DNA of 64,000 nucleotides, from the NCBI RefSeq assembly GCF_900167085.1, contig NZ_FUXA01000008.1, positions 85,864 to 149,863 of the forward strand, read 5' to 3'. Positions 35,526-42,771 of the stretch are shown piece by piece; the first letter of the stretch is position 1; each line of letters starts with the position of its first letter. The stretch comes from Eubacterium ruminantium. GTDB lineage: Bacteria > Bacillota > Clostridia > Lachnospirales > Lachnospiraceae. The notes beneath the pieces were generated by a model. It was not told the origin of the DNA and made no database searches. It saw only the letters and a list, made by a program, of their open reading frames with translations. A program made the translations under genes and the position numbers.

Positions 35526-37331
35526 TTAGTTCTCACAAGGTGTTATCTTCACAGTTACGTTGTCGCAAGCCTTAAATCCACCTGCTTTAAAGATGCCATC
35601 TGTAACTACTGACTTCTCACCTGACCAAAGATCTGTAACTTCATAAGAAGCTGCTCCAAAGAATTTATCGGCATTAACCATTTTTCTTCCGATATATTCT
35701 TTAATTGTTTCTTTGTCGATCTCGATCACGTCACCTCTATCACCCATTCCAACATTTACAAATGATAAAGCAATGCTTCCGTCACCTAACGGTTTTGCAA
35801 GTACATCGATTCTGTCATTGTCTCTTATATATGCTGTATCAGGAGTATAAGCCTTTGTTGTATAAATGCGCTTTGCCTGAACTCCGAGGCTGTCCTGGTT
35901 AAGTGCGATAAGATTTTTATTGGTAATGATATTAAATACTTCGTCACCCTTATTTACATTTCTAAGGTCCATTCCAAGGAAAAGAGGAGCATTTAACATA
36001 CACCACATAGTCATATGTGTCTTGCACATTGTTTCATTTAATCCGTTCATGCCGATCATAAGCATATCAGGATCGTTCCATCCTTTATCAAGTCCGGCAA
36101 ACTCGTCCATTATTACAGCCTTATTGTACTGTGCTGTAACGCTTGTAGTATATGCGCCTTCCCAGGAAGCCTGTCCCTTATCTCCGTCCGATCCAACCTG
36201 GAATGTTATATCATTAAGGATTCTCCATGTATCTCCAACCTTATAACCCCAATTCTGTGGTTGAGTCTTTCCCCATTCACAGATAGAGAAGATTATGTCA
36301 TTATCAGGAGCTGCCTTCATAAATCCTTCCTGAATAGTTGCATAAGACATAAGAGTATTCTCCTGTCTTCTATGATTCATTAATCTAAGAAGATTTTTAC
36401 CCTTGGCAAGAACAACCTTAATAATAATTGAATCTTCCGAAACATCAGGAATTCCTGAAAGTGCAGGCTCTTCTTTTACATTTACAAGGTCGTCATAGAA
36501 TAACTCATTTCCGTTACCCACTGCAACCTGGAGCCATTCACCCTTTCCTTCCGAACATCCTGCTCTGTAACAAACCTTGAGATCATATTCGCCGTCACTT
36601 GGTGCTTCAACTTCAAAATGAAGTTCGCTGCTCATATCACCTACAGGAGAAGCATCCGGACCTGTACCATCATATGTACCGATTCCTGTTACATACTCTC
36701 TTTCCACATATGCTCTTGTACCTGTAATGATTCCGTCTTTTACAGCTTCATATTTTTTTGTATAACTCTTATCAGATGAGCTGATCTCAACCGATCTGAT
36801 CATAGGTGCAAATGTAAATCTGGCATTTTTCTGATCTGAAAATGTTGCATTATCCCACTGATAATAGCAGTTATCAACCTTAATAAAATCAATATTCCAG
36901 TCGATATAATCCTTAGTATCAACCTCTTCAAAACCGGCAGTTCCCACTTCAAGTCCTGAACAAAGCTTTGTTCCGATATCATTATACATTCCGAACTTCA
37001 GTCCATTTTCATGAACATAATCAGAAAGAGCCTTGAATCCACTTGGGAATTTAACTTCATCGCTTCTTAAATGGCCATCTACTCTGTTTGCTTTATAACA
37101 TCCGTCATCAAGCACTATATATTTATATCCATATTCATAAAGTCCGAGCTCAACGATCTTATCAACCATAGCCTTTGTAAGGGCTTCTGTATTGCCGCTT
37201 CCGAATGCGTTCCAGCTGTTCCAGCCCATAGGTGGAAGGTGACCTTTTTTCTTATTTGCCACAGCTTCTCCATTTTTAAATGAATCAAATAATAATTCCT
37301 TTTTAATTCTGCCCGGTTTAGTATTTTCCAT
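35526..37331 (-). CDS. GH27 alpha-galactosidase with an inserted carbohydrate-binding-like module
   Basis: Releases alpha-1,6-linked galactose from oligosaccharides such as raffinose or galactomannan fragments. The 601-aa protein opens the TIM barrel with PPMGWNSWNAFG (about 33-44) and has DDGCY, nucleophile Asp (about 153) in IKVDNCY, SICEWG (about 349), the acid/base Asp (about 374) in WRILNDI, and GWNDPDML. Between nucleophile and SICEWG, where homologues have a short loop, lies an insert of about 150 residues (180-330) with a CBM35/CBM6-like pattern. No signal peptide: a cytoplasmic enzyme. The ATG at 37331 follows AGGAGG; a TTG at 37337 is the alternative. Confidence 0.92.
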   Translation of the reverse strand: MENTKPGRIKKELLFDSFKNGEAVANKKKGHLPPMGWNSWNAFGSGNTEALTKAMVDKIVELGLYEYGYKYIVLDDGCYKANRVDGHLRSDEVKFPSGFKALSDYVHENGLKFGMYNDIGTKLCSGLEVGTAGFEEVDTKDYIDWNIDFIKVDNCYYQWDNATFSDQKNARFTFAPMIRSVEISSSDKSYTKKYEAVKDGIITGTRAYVEREYVTGIGTYDGTGPDASPVGDMSSELHFEVEAPSDGEYDLKVCYRAGCSEGKGEWLQVAVGNGNELFYDDLVNVKEEPALSGIPDVSEDSIIIKVVLAKGKNLLRLMNHRRQENTLMSYATIQEGFMKAAPDNDIIFSICEWGKTQPQNWGYKVGDTWRILNDITFQVGSDGDKGQASWEGAYTTSVTAQYNKAVIMDEFAGLDKGWNDPDMLMIGMNGLNETMCKTHMTMWCMLNAPLFLGMDLRNVNKGDEVFNIITNKNLIALNQDSLGVQAKRIYTTKAYTPDTAYIRDNDRIDVLAKPLGDGSIALSFVNVGMGDRGDVIEIDKETIKEYIGRKMVNADKFFGAASYEVTDLWSGEKSVVTDGIFKAGGFKACDNVTVKITPCEN

Positions 37332-37410
37332 TTCCAAGCTTCCTCCTTAGTATAACTATCAGTGCTATTATCTTCTGTCCACCGTTTTATTTATAATAAT
37401 TTTAAAGTGT

Positions 37411-37448
37411 AAAAAACCCCTCCCAAGCCTTAAGGCCCAAAGGAGGGG
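37411..37448 (-). terminator. Terminator of the transglutaminase-fold gene
   Basis: Stem CCCCTCC (37417-37423) with GGAGGGG (37442-37448), an inner GCCTTAAGGC, and six T on the minus strand. Confidence 0.85.
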
Positions 37449-37550
37449 CAGACTGTTATATCAAATTATAACATAACTTTCCGGTTTATAATCCTGCCAA
37501 AACAGGGATTTTAATATGATGATATGTAGAAAAATCAAGGTATTACAGGA

Positions 37551-38384
37551 TTAATATCCTACTACTCTTGCTTCTTCGTCAGTCATGTTAAAGTACTTCT
37601 GTGTCTGATTCTCAGACTCCTCATATACATCAACATAATACCATCTGTTATCTATCCTTATGCCATTCCATACAAGCATCTTATCCTCATTAAAAAGAAT
37701 TTTACAATCTATCCCAAGCATTTTCATAAAAAGCCTGAATGTAGTTGCATATCCTGTTCGATAAGCTTTTTTGTTCTTGAGAACAACGTAAGGACTGCTG
37801 AAATTATCCGAAAAAGAAATTTCCTTATCATCTTCTAAATGATTATAAGCAACATTCTTATGTAACCACTCAATGACCGCTTTTTCTTTTTCAAGATCGG
37901 TCATATCTTCTTTGATGATACTGTTTATCACCTTAGTAGCCATATTGTAAACTTCTTTTTCTTTATCACTGAGAATAGTAACATCATCGCTCTTATATGC
38001 CTCAGTTACTTTATCCGTCATTTTGATATTATTATCATCGCCTAAAGCAGCTGTGTTCTCACTGTTTCTGAAATATTTCTTTCCTGAGACAGTTTCGGTT
38101 TTACTCTCAACATTCTTTTCGCTCAGAGTTCCAGCTTCTACAACGCTACTTCTTTCAGGTTCATTTTTATCTATACCCGATAATCTTTTTATGATGAAAC
38201 CCATGACCGCTGCCATGATAACAAGAGCAAGGGTTGCATAAAAGAAAGCAGGAATTCCGCCCTGTTTTCCTTCACCGGATCCAAGACCTTTAACATCCAT
38301 AGCAGTATTCTTCTCAGCTGTCTCGATAACATTTTTCCATGTCTCGGCTGTTGCTTTCTTGATTTCTTCTTCTAACTGTTCCAT
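37551..38384 (-). CDS. Membrane protein with a catalytically dead transglutaminase-like domain
   Basis: A 277-aa protein with a cytoplasmic N-terminus, a membrane helix (about 45-66), a charged extracellular linker (67-140) and a transglutaminase-like domain (about 150-260). The domain follows the family layout: KAVIEWLHKNVAYN, then SPYVVLKNKKAYRTGYATTFRLF and MLVWNGIRIDNRWYYVDVY. Where active members have Cys (xVCxGYA) this protein has Arg209, and where they have His (HxWN) it has Leu237; only the Asp (about 252) remains. It is probably a binding domain. Own promoter with palindrome and own terminator. Confidence 0.75.
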   Translation of the reverse strand: MEQLEEEIKKATAETWKNVIETAEKNTAMDVKGLGSGEGKQGGIPAFFYATLALVIMAAVMGFIIKRLSGIDKNEPERSSVVEAGTLSEKNVESKTETVSGKKYFRNSENTAALGDDNNIKMTDKVTEAYKSDDVTILSDKEKEVYNMATKVINSIIKEDMTDLEKEKAVIEWLHKNVAYNHLEDDKEISFSDNFSSPYVVLKNKKAYRTGYATTFRLFMKMLGIDCKILFNEDKMLVWNGIRIDNRWYYVDVYEESENQTQKYFNMTDEEARVVGY

Positions 38385-38443
38385 ATAGACTCCTTTTCGA
38401 ACAAAAACCTCTTGATGCGACTCAAGCTATTTTCCATTCTCAT

Positions 38444-38477
38444 GAGCATATTATAGAGAAGTATGCTCTAAATACAA
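38444..38477 (-). promoter_or_regulatory. Predicted promoter with palindrome for the transglutaminase-fold gene
   Basis: Minus strand TTGTAT (38472-38477), 16-base spacer, perfect TATAAT (38450-38455). An inverted repeat GAGCATA/TATGCTC (38444-38450 with 38462-38468) overlaps the -10. The rest of the gap up to the MATE terminator is AT-rich without other features. Confidence 0.55.
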
Positions 38478-38583
38478 TAAAGTGCTCATTAAACTATGTA
38501 ATAAAATGATTAAATAAATTGCACATTTATTAAAAAAGCTTAATAAATTATAAAAATATAGGGATTTTCGGGATTTAAATAAT

Positions 38584-38629
38584 AAAAAGATCCCATTGGG
38601 TACATATCACACACCCTTTGAGATCTTTT
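38584..38629 (-). terminator. Terminator of cysK-MATE
   Basis: Long imperfect stem: AAAAGATCNCA...GGGT arms around 38584-38601 and 38613-38629, with an 11-base loop and five T on the minus strand. Confidence 0.75.
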
Positions 38630-38679
38630 AAATAATTATATTTCCGATCGTAATATCCGGATCTATTTCATTTCCGGTA

Positions 38680-40098
38680 TTACAATTTATCAATTATGCT
38701 CTTATGTATAATTTTATAGAACAGATAAGATAAAACAAGTGATGCTCCTTCTGCTATCGGGAATGCCCACCATACATTATTTACATTACCTGTAAGTGAA
38801 AGTAACCATGCTGCCGGGATTAATACCACAAGCTGTCTTCCGATTGAGATTATCAAAGAATATGTACTCTTTGAAAATGCCTGGAACACACTTCCCATCG
38901 CTATACATGCTCCCGCTATAGGGAATGACAGGCAGATGATCCTAAGAGCCGGAACTGCTATCTTAAGCATTTCTTCCTTGGCTTTAAATAATATCGCAAG
39001 CTGTTTTGGAAATAGTTCAAAGCAAATAACACCAACCAGCATTATTGATATAGCAAGCTTCATAGCAAAGCTCAGCGCTTCTTTAATCCTTTCCTTCTTT
39101 CTCGCTCCGTAATTATATGCAAGTACCGGAATCAATCCATTATTCAAACCAAATACCGGCATGAAGAAAAAGCTCTGAAGCTTAAAGTAAATTCCGAAAA
39201 CAGCTGTGGCTGTCGTTGAGAAAGTTCCAAGGATCATATTCATAAGTGTACTCATGACTGAACCGATTGACATCATAAGGATTGATGGCACACCTACTAT
39301 ATAAATTCTCTTGATGATTTCCGCTTCAGGTTTTAATACCGCTGCAATTGAAAGTTTTATATCACTATTCTTCTTTATATTTAATATCAGTCCAAGGACC
39401 GCTGCAACTGTCTGTCCGAGAACTGTTGCATAAGCCGCACCTGCAACTCCAAGCTTTGGAAAACCGAAATATCCGAAGATAAGTATCGGATCAAATATGA
39501 TATTTATTATGGCACCTGTTGCCTGTGAAACCATGCTATATAATGTTCGTCCGGTTGACTGAAGAAGTCTTTCAAATGTCATCTGGAAGAATACACCAAT
39601 CGAAAGTGTACAGCATATTGTAAGATATGTCTTTCCGTACTGATAAATCTGTGGATCATAAACCTTCTTAGGAATCTGGCCTTTGATGAAAGGACCTGCA
39701 AAGAATAATCCTACGAATATGAATACAACCGCGCTTATAAAAGTAAGCAAGAGACCAATATTGGCTGCTTTATTTGCTCTATCATATCTTTTCTCACCAA
39801 GCGCTTTGGAAAGCAGTGCATTTATACCAACACCGGTTCCGGAACCCACAGAAATCATAAGCATCTGTAATGGGAAGGCATAAGTTAAAGCTGCAAGAGC
39901 ATTTTCATTTATCTGTGAAACGAAAATGGTATCTGTAACATTATACAAAGCCTGCACCAGCATGGATATCATCATTGGAAGTGACATGGATATAATGAGA
40001 CTCTTAACAGGTTTTACACCCATCTTGTTCTCTTCAACGGCTCCATTATCTTTCAACGCTTTTCCGTTTAAAACTATTTTTTCCTTGTTTGTAGACAT
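38680..40098 (-). CDS. MATE family efflux transporter
   Basis: A 472-aa, twelve-helix transporter that exports drugs or metabolites using Na+ or H+ gradients. After a 25-residue cytoplasmic N-terminus it shows the family core (SMPMMISMLVQALYNVTDTIFVSQI in the first helix, LLQSTGRTLYSM between halves). The second half repeats the fold (GVPSILMMSIGSVMSTLMNMIL). GGAG precedes the ATG by seven bases. It follows cysK by 27 bases without a terminator, so both are one unit; whether it exports a cysteine-related compound is speculation. Confidence 0.9.
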   Translation of the reverse strand: MSTNKEKIVLNGKALKDNGAVEENKMGVKPVKSLIISMSLPMMISMLVQALYNVTDTIFVSQINENALAALTYAFPLQMLMISVGSGTGVGINALLSKALGEKRYDRANKAANIGLLLTFISAVVFIFVGLFFAGPFIKGQIPKKVYDPQIYQYGKTYLTICCTLSIGVFFQMTFERLLQSTGRTLYSMVSQATGAIINIIFDPILIFGYFGFPKLGVAGAAYATVLGQTVAAVLGLILNIKKNSDIKLSIAAVLKPEAEIIKRIYIVGVPSILMMSIGSVMSTLMNMILGTFSTTATAVFGIYFKLQSFFFMPVFGLNNGLIPVLAYNYGARKKERIKEALSFAMKLAISIMLVGVICFELFPKQLAILFKAKEEMLKIAVPALRIICLSFPIAGACIAMGSVFQAFSKSTYSLIISIGRQLVVLIPAAWLLSLTGNVNNVWWAFPIAEGASLVLSYLFYKIIHKSIIDKL

Positions 40099-40125
40099 AA
40101 TAAAACTCCATATAACTTAAATAAA

Positions 40126-41055
40126 TCACTCATCAAAAAGCGGTGTTGAGAAATATCTCTCAGCTGTGTCCGGAAGAACTGTAACTACCGTCTTTCCGGG
40201 TCCGAGCTTCTTGGCAAGCTTTATGGCCGCCGCAACATTCGTACCGCTTGATATACCAACCATAAGTCCTTCCTCTCTGGCCAGCCTTTTGGAAGTTTCT
40301 ATAGCTTCTTCGTCGGTAACAATATATATCTGATCGTAAATAGTTTGATTCAGAATATCCGGAATGATTCCGTCACCTATACCCATCTGCAAATGTGTTC
40401 CGATGGTTCCACCTGCAAGTATGGCTGCATTTTCCGGCTCAACAGCCCAAATCTCAACATCAGGATACTGACGTTTCAGAACTTCGCCGATTCCGGTTAT
40501 TGTACCTCCTGTACCAATTCCCGAACAGAATCCATGAATAGGGCCTTCGACCTGTTCCATTATCTCTAAAGCAGTATGATTCTTGTGTGCCAATGTATTG
40601 TTTGGATTTTCAAACTGCTGAGGGACAAATACCTTTGGATTGGCCTTCTTCATATCCATGGCAGTTTTCAAGCATCCTTCTATACATTCACCGATATCGC
40701 CTTCATCATGAACAAGGACAACTTCCGCACCATAATGCTTTACAAGTTTACGCCTTTCCTCACTGACGGAGTCCGGCATAACGATAACTGTCTTATATCC
40801 TCTTACAGCACCTACAAGAGCAAGTCCTATTCCCTGATTACCGCTTGTTGGCTCAACAATTATAGTATCTTTATCTATGAGCCCCTGTTTTTCAGCTTTT
40901 TTTATCATATTGAGAGCAGTTCTGGTCTTAATAGAACCTCCGGCATTCAATGCTTCCATCTTAACAAGGATCTCAGCACTTTCCGGTTCAGCCATTCTTT
41001 GCAAACGTATCATTGGTGTATGACCAACTGCTTCAAGAATATCATTATATACCAT
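40126..41055 (-). CDS. cysK: Cysteine synthase family protein (O-acetylserine sulfhydrylase)
   Basis: PLP enzyme expected to make cysteine from O-acetylserine and sulfide. The 309-aa protein has PLP-lysine K43 in GGSIKTRTALNMI (most family members have a GSVKDR motif), the substrate loop TSGNQG (70-75), phosphate loop GTGGTITG and GISSGTN. The ATG at 41055 lies seven bases after GGAG; the ATG at 41061 is too close. The gene is just downstream of tRNA-Cys, with a terminator ending about 24 bases before its start. Other beta-replacing PLP enzymes of this fold cannot be excluded. Confidence 0.85.
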   Translation of the reverse strand: MVYNDILEAVGHTPMIRLQRMAEPESAEILVKMEALNAGGSIKTRTALNMIKKAEKQGLIDKDTIIVEPTSGNQGIGLALVGAVRGYKTVIVMPDSVSEERRKLVKHYGAEVVLVHDEGDIGECIEGCLKTAMDMKKANPKVFVPQQFENPNNTLAHKNHTALEIMEQVEGPIHGFCSGIGTGGTITGIGEVLKRQYPDVEIWAVEPENAAILAGGTIGTHLQMGIGDGIIPDILNQTIYDQIYIVTDEEAIETSKRLAREEGLMVGISSGTNVAAAIKLAKKLGPGKTVVTVLPDTAERYFSTPLFDE

Positions 41056-41078
41056 TAGCATTCTCCAAATTATAAATA

Positions 41079-41104
41079 AAACCTCAGGAACATTCCTGAG
41101 GTTT
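41079..41104 (-). terminator. Terminator between tRNA-Cys and cysK
   Basis: A 12-bp perfect stem AAACCTCAGGAA/TTCCTGAGGTTT followed by TTTATTTA on the minus strand. No separate cysK promoter is visible between it and the start codon, so readthrough may supply cysK. Confidence 0.8.
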
Positions 41105-41107
41105 GAG

Positions 41108-41178
41108 AGGCGCCAACCAGATTTGAACTGGTGATAGCGGTGTTGCAGACCGATGCCTTACCACTTGGCTATGGCGCC
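41108..41178 (-). tRNA. tRNA-Cys (GCA)
   Basis: A cloverleaf of 71 bases with acceptor GGCGCCA/TGGCGCC, anticodon loop CTGCAAC (GCA), T-loop TTCAAAT and discriminator U73, as expected for tRNA-Cys. CCA is not encoded. Confidence 0.93.
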
Positions 41179-41186
41179 ATAGTTCA

Positions 41187-41313
41187 AACTTGCGGAGCAA
41201 GTTGGAATCCGAATATCACGAGGATACTCGTGCGCAGCACGACAATTCTGCGATGCAGAATGAATACCGCGTAGCGGGATTCGTGCCTATATTTAAACTT
41301 ACATTGTAAGTTT
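41187..41313. repeat. Row of six short hairpins between tRNA-Asn and tRNA-Cys
   Basis: Consecutive inverted repeats with loops of three or four bases: AACTTGC/GCAAGTT (41187-41203), CACGAG/CTCGTG (41217-41232), CGTGC/GCACG (41229-41241, overlapping the previous arm), ATTCTGC/GCAGAAT (41245-41261), GAATACCGC/GCGGGATTC with one mismatch (41262-41282), AAACTTAC/GTAAGTTT (41295-41313). They lie within the same tRNA transcript and fill nearly the whole spacer. Confidence 0.7.
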
Positions 41314-41317
41314 TAAG

Positions 41318-41389
41318 CTCCCCGAGTTGGGCTCGAACCAACAACCCCTCGGTTAACAGCCGAGTGCTCTACCATTGAGCTATCGAGGA
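41318..41389 (-). tRNA. tRNA-Asn (GTT)
   Basis: 72 bases, acceptor TCCTCGA/TCGGGGA (one G-U pair), anticodon loop CTGTTAA (GTT), T-loop TTCGAGC, discriminator G. CCA is not encoded. Confidence 0.94.
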
Positions 41390-41402
41390 ATATATGTTAT
41401 AG

Positions 41403-41490
41403 CGGAGATGGAGGGATTTGAACCCTCGCGCCGGTCACCCGACCTACACCCTTAGCAGGGGCGCCTCTTCAGCCACTTGAGTACATCTCC
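41403..41490 (-). tRNA. tRNA-Ser (GCT)
   Basis: 88 bases with the long variable arm of class II tRNAs, acceptor GGAGATG/CATCTCC, anticodon loop CTGCTAA (GCT), discriminator G. First tRNA of the cluster. Confidence 0.94.
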
Positions 41491-41569
41491 AGTGCCTAAA
41501 TTCCCTCACCAAGTTAATTGATGACTTTTAGGTTAACACGTGCGTATCTCTTCAATAACACGCTTACAT

Positions 41570-41598
41570 ACTTTATCAAATATTCCCATGAATGTCAA
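41570..41598 (-). promoter_or_regulatory. Predicted promoter of the tRNA cluster
   Basis: Minus strand perfect TTGACA (41593-41598), 17-base spacer, TAAAGT (41570-41575). The start would be about 70 bases before tRNA-Ser. It lies just after the stop codon of the methyltransferase gene. Confidence 0.6.
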
Positions 41599-41614
41599 GG
41601 GGTATTATCACGTT

Positions 41615-42484
41615 TTATTTTTTATTTTCATTTATTTCCCAAAATACTATAGCCGCTGCAATTCCAACATTTAGCGAATCAACTTCATGGAACATCGGAA
41701 TCTTCAAAGTATTGTTGCAGGATCTTATCACATTCTCAGGAAGACCTTTTCCTTCATTTCCGAGGATTATCGCTTTCTTCTCTGAATTTTTAAAATTTTC
41801 ATCAGTGATATTAACCGAATTATCACTTAAAGCCATAGCAGCTGTGACAAACCCGCGATCGGCTAATTTCAACATAAGTCCGTCTCTGTCGTCCGTGTTC
41901 ACGCTTTTTTTATCCGGCTCATGGATAGTCCAGGGAATCTGAAAAACAGTACCCATACTTACTCTCGCCGCTCTTCTGTAAAGAGGATCCGACGAGCCCT
42001 TTGTTAAAATGATCCCATCAATTCCAAGCGCCGCCGCACTCCTAAATATGGTTCCGACATTTGAAGGATTTTCAATATCATAAAGAACTGCTATATTCTT
42101 CTTTCCTTCGCAAAAAATATTTATATCAGACAGGACTTTTCTTCTCATCACAGCCAGAAGCCCTCTCACCATAGGGAAACCCGTAAGTGACTTTAATACT
42201 TCGAAATCCGCTGCAAATACAGGTATTTCTTCCGCCTTTTCTTTGCCATATATCTTACTTACTTTTTCAAGTATTACTCCGGCTTCTTTATCTATAGCTT
42301 CTGTTTCAACCAGAAATGATAATGGCTCATATCCTGCATTTAAAGCTCTCTCGATGACATTTGGGCTTTCTGCAACAAAAACTCCCGGCTCAGGTTCAAA
42401 ATATCTTCTAAGCTGATTCTCGGACAGTTTGGCATAAAGACTGAGTCTCTCATCATTTAAATCTCTTATATTAATTATATTCAT
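41615..42484 (-). CDS. SpoU/TrmH family RNA 2'-O-ribose methyltransferase
   Basis: A 289-aa SAM-dependent RNA methyltransferase with an N-terminal substrate-binding domain (about 1-110) and the knotted SPOUT domain. The three family motifs are clear: NPSNVGTIFRSA, ILGNEGKGLP and IPMFHEVDSLNVGIAAAI. Target RNA (23S rRNA or tRNA) cannot be read from sequence. Directly downstream on the same strand is the tRNA cluster with its own promoter; no terminator separates them. Confidence 0.88.
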   Translation of the reverse strand: MNIINIRDLNDERLSLYAKLSENQLRRYFEPEPGVFVAESPNVIERALNAGYEPLSFLVETEAIDKEAGVILEKVSKIYGKEKAEEIPVFAADFEVLKSLTGFPMVRGLLAVMRRKVLSDINIFCEGKKNIAVLYDIENPSNVGTIFRSAAALGIDGIILTKGSSDPLYRRAARVSMGTVFQIPWTIHEPDKKSVNTDDRDGLMLKLADRGFVTAAMALSDNSVNITDENFKNSEKKAIILGNEGKGLPENVIRSCNNTLKIPMFHEVDSLNVGIAAAIVFWEINENKK

Positions 42485-42503
42485 ATATTACACCTTACCC
42501 ATT

Positions 42504-42650
42504 ATGGATATTTTATCGATTTACATCGTATATATTCTCATCATGATTTTTTCCGATTATCATCACGGATTTATCCATTTCTGTCATGGATATTTTTATT
42601 TTTATCATGAATATTATATCAATATACGTCATGGATATTTTCTTCATTTT
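42504..42650. repeat. Degenerate 21-24 bp AT-rich repeats
   Basis: TCATGGATATTTT-like units recur at about 42543, 42565, 42586, 42607 and 42631, with a further copy at 42504. The period is near two helical turns, so the DNA may be curved. It lies in the intergenic stretch upstream of the methyltransferase gene. A short plus-strand frame over it repeats an HGYF-like heptad but has no ribosome binding site. Confidence 0.5.
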
Positions 42651-42700
42651 ATAGAAAAAAAATTATTTTCTCAACATAAACTCAACAAAATCTATACATG

Positions 42701-42736
42701 AAAATAACCCGGCATGATGATCATCTCATACCGGGT
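42701..42736 (-). terminator. Terminator of the giant surface-protein gene
   Basis: An 11-bp stem with one G-U pair, ACCCGGCATGA (42707-42717) with TCATACCGGGT (42726-42736), then TATTTT on the minus strand. Confidence 0.8.
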
Positions 42737-42771
42737 CACTTGATCATTTGACATTACGACCTTAAATAATG

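Noticed and set aside
42504-42701. Plus-strand 65-codon frame with an HGYF heptad
   Set aside because: No ribosome binding site or promoter; the pattern is explained by the 21-bp DNA period.
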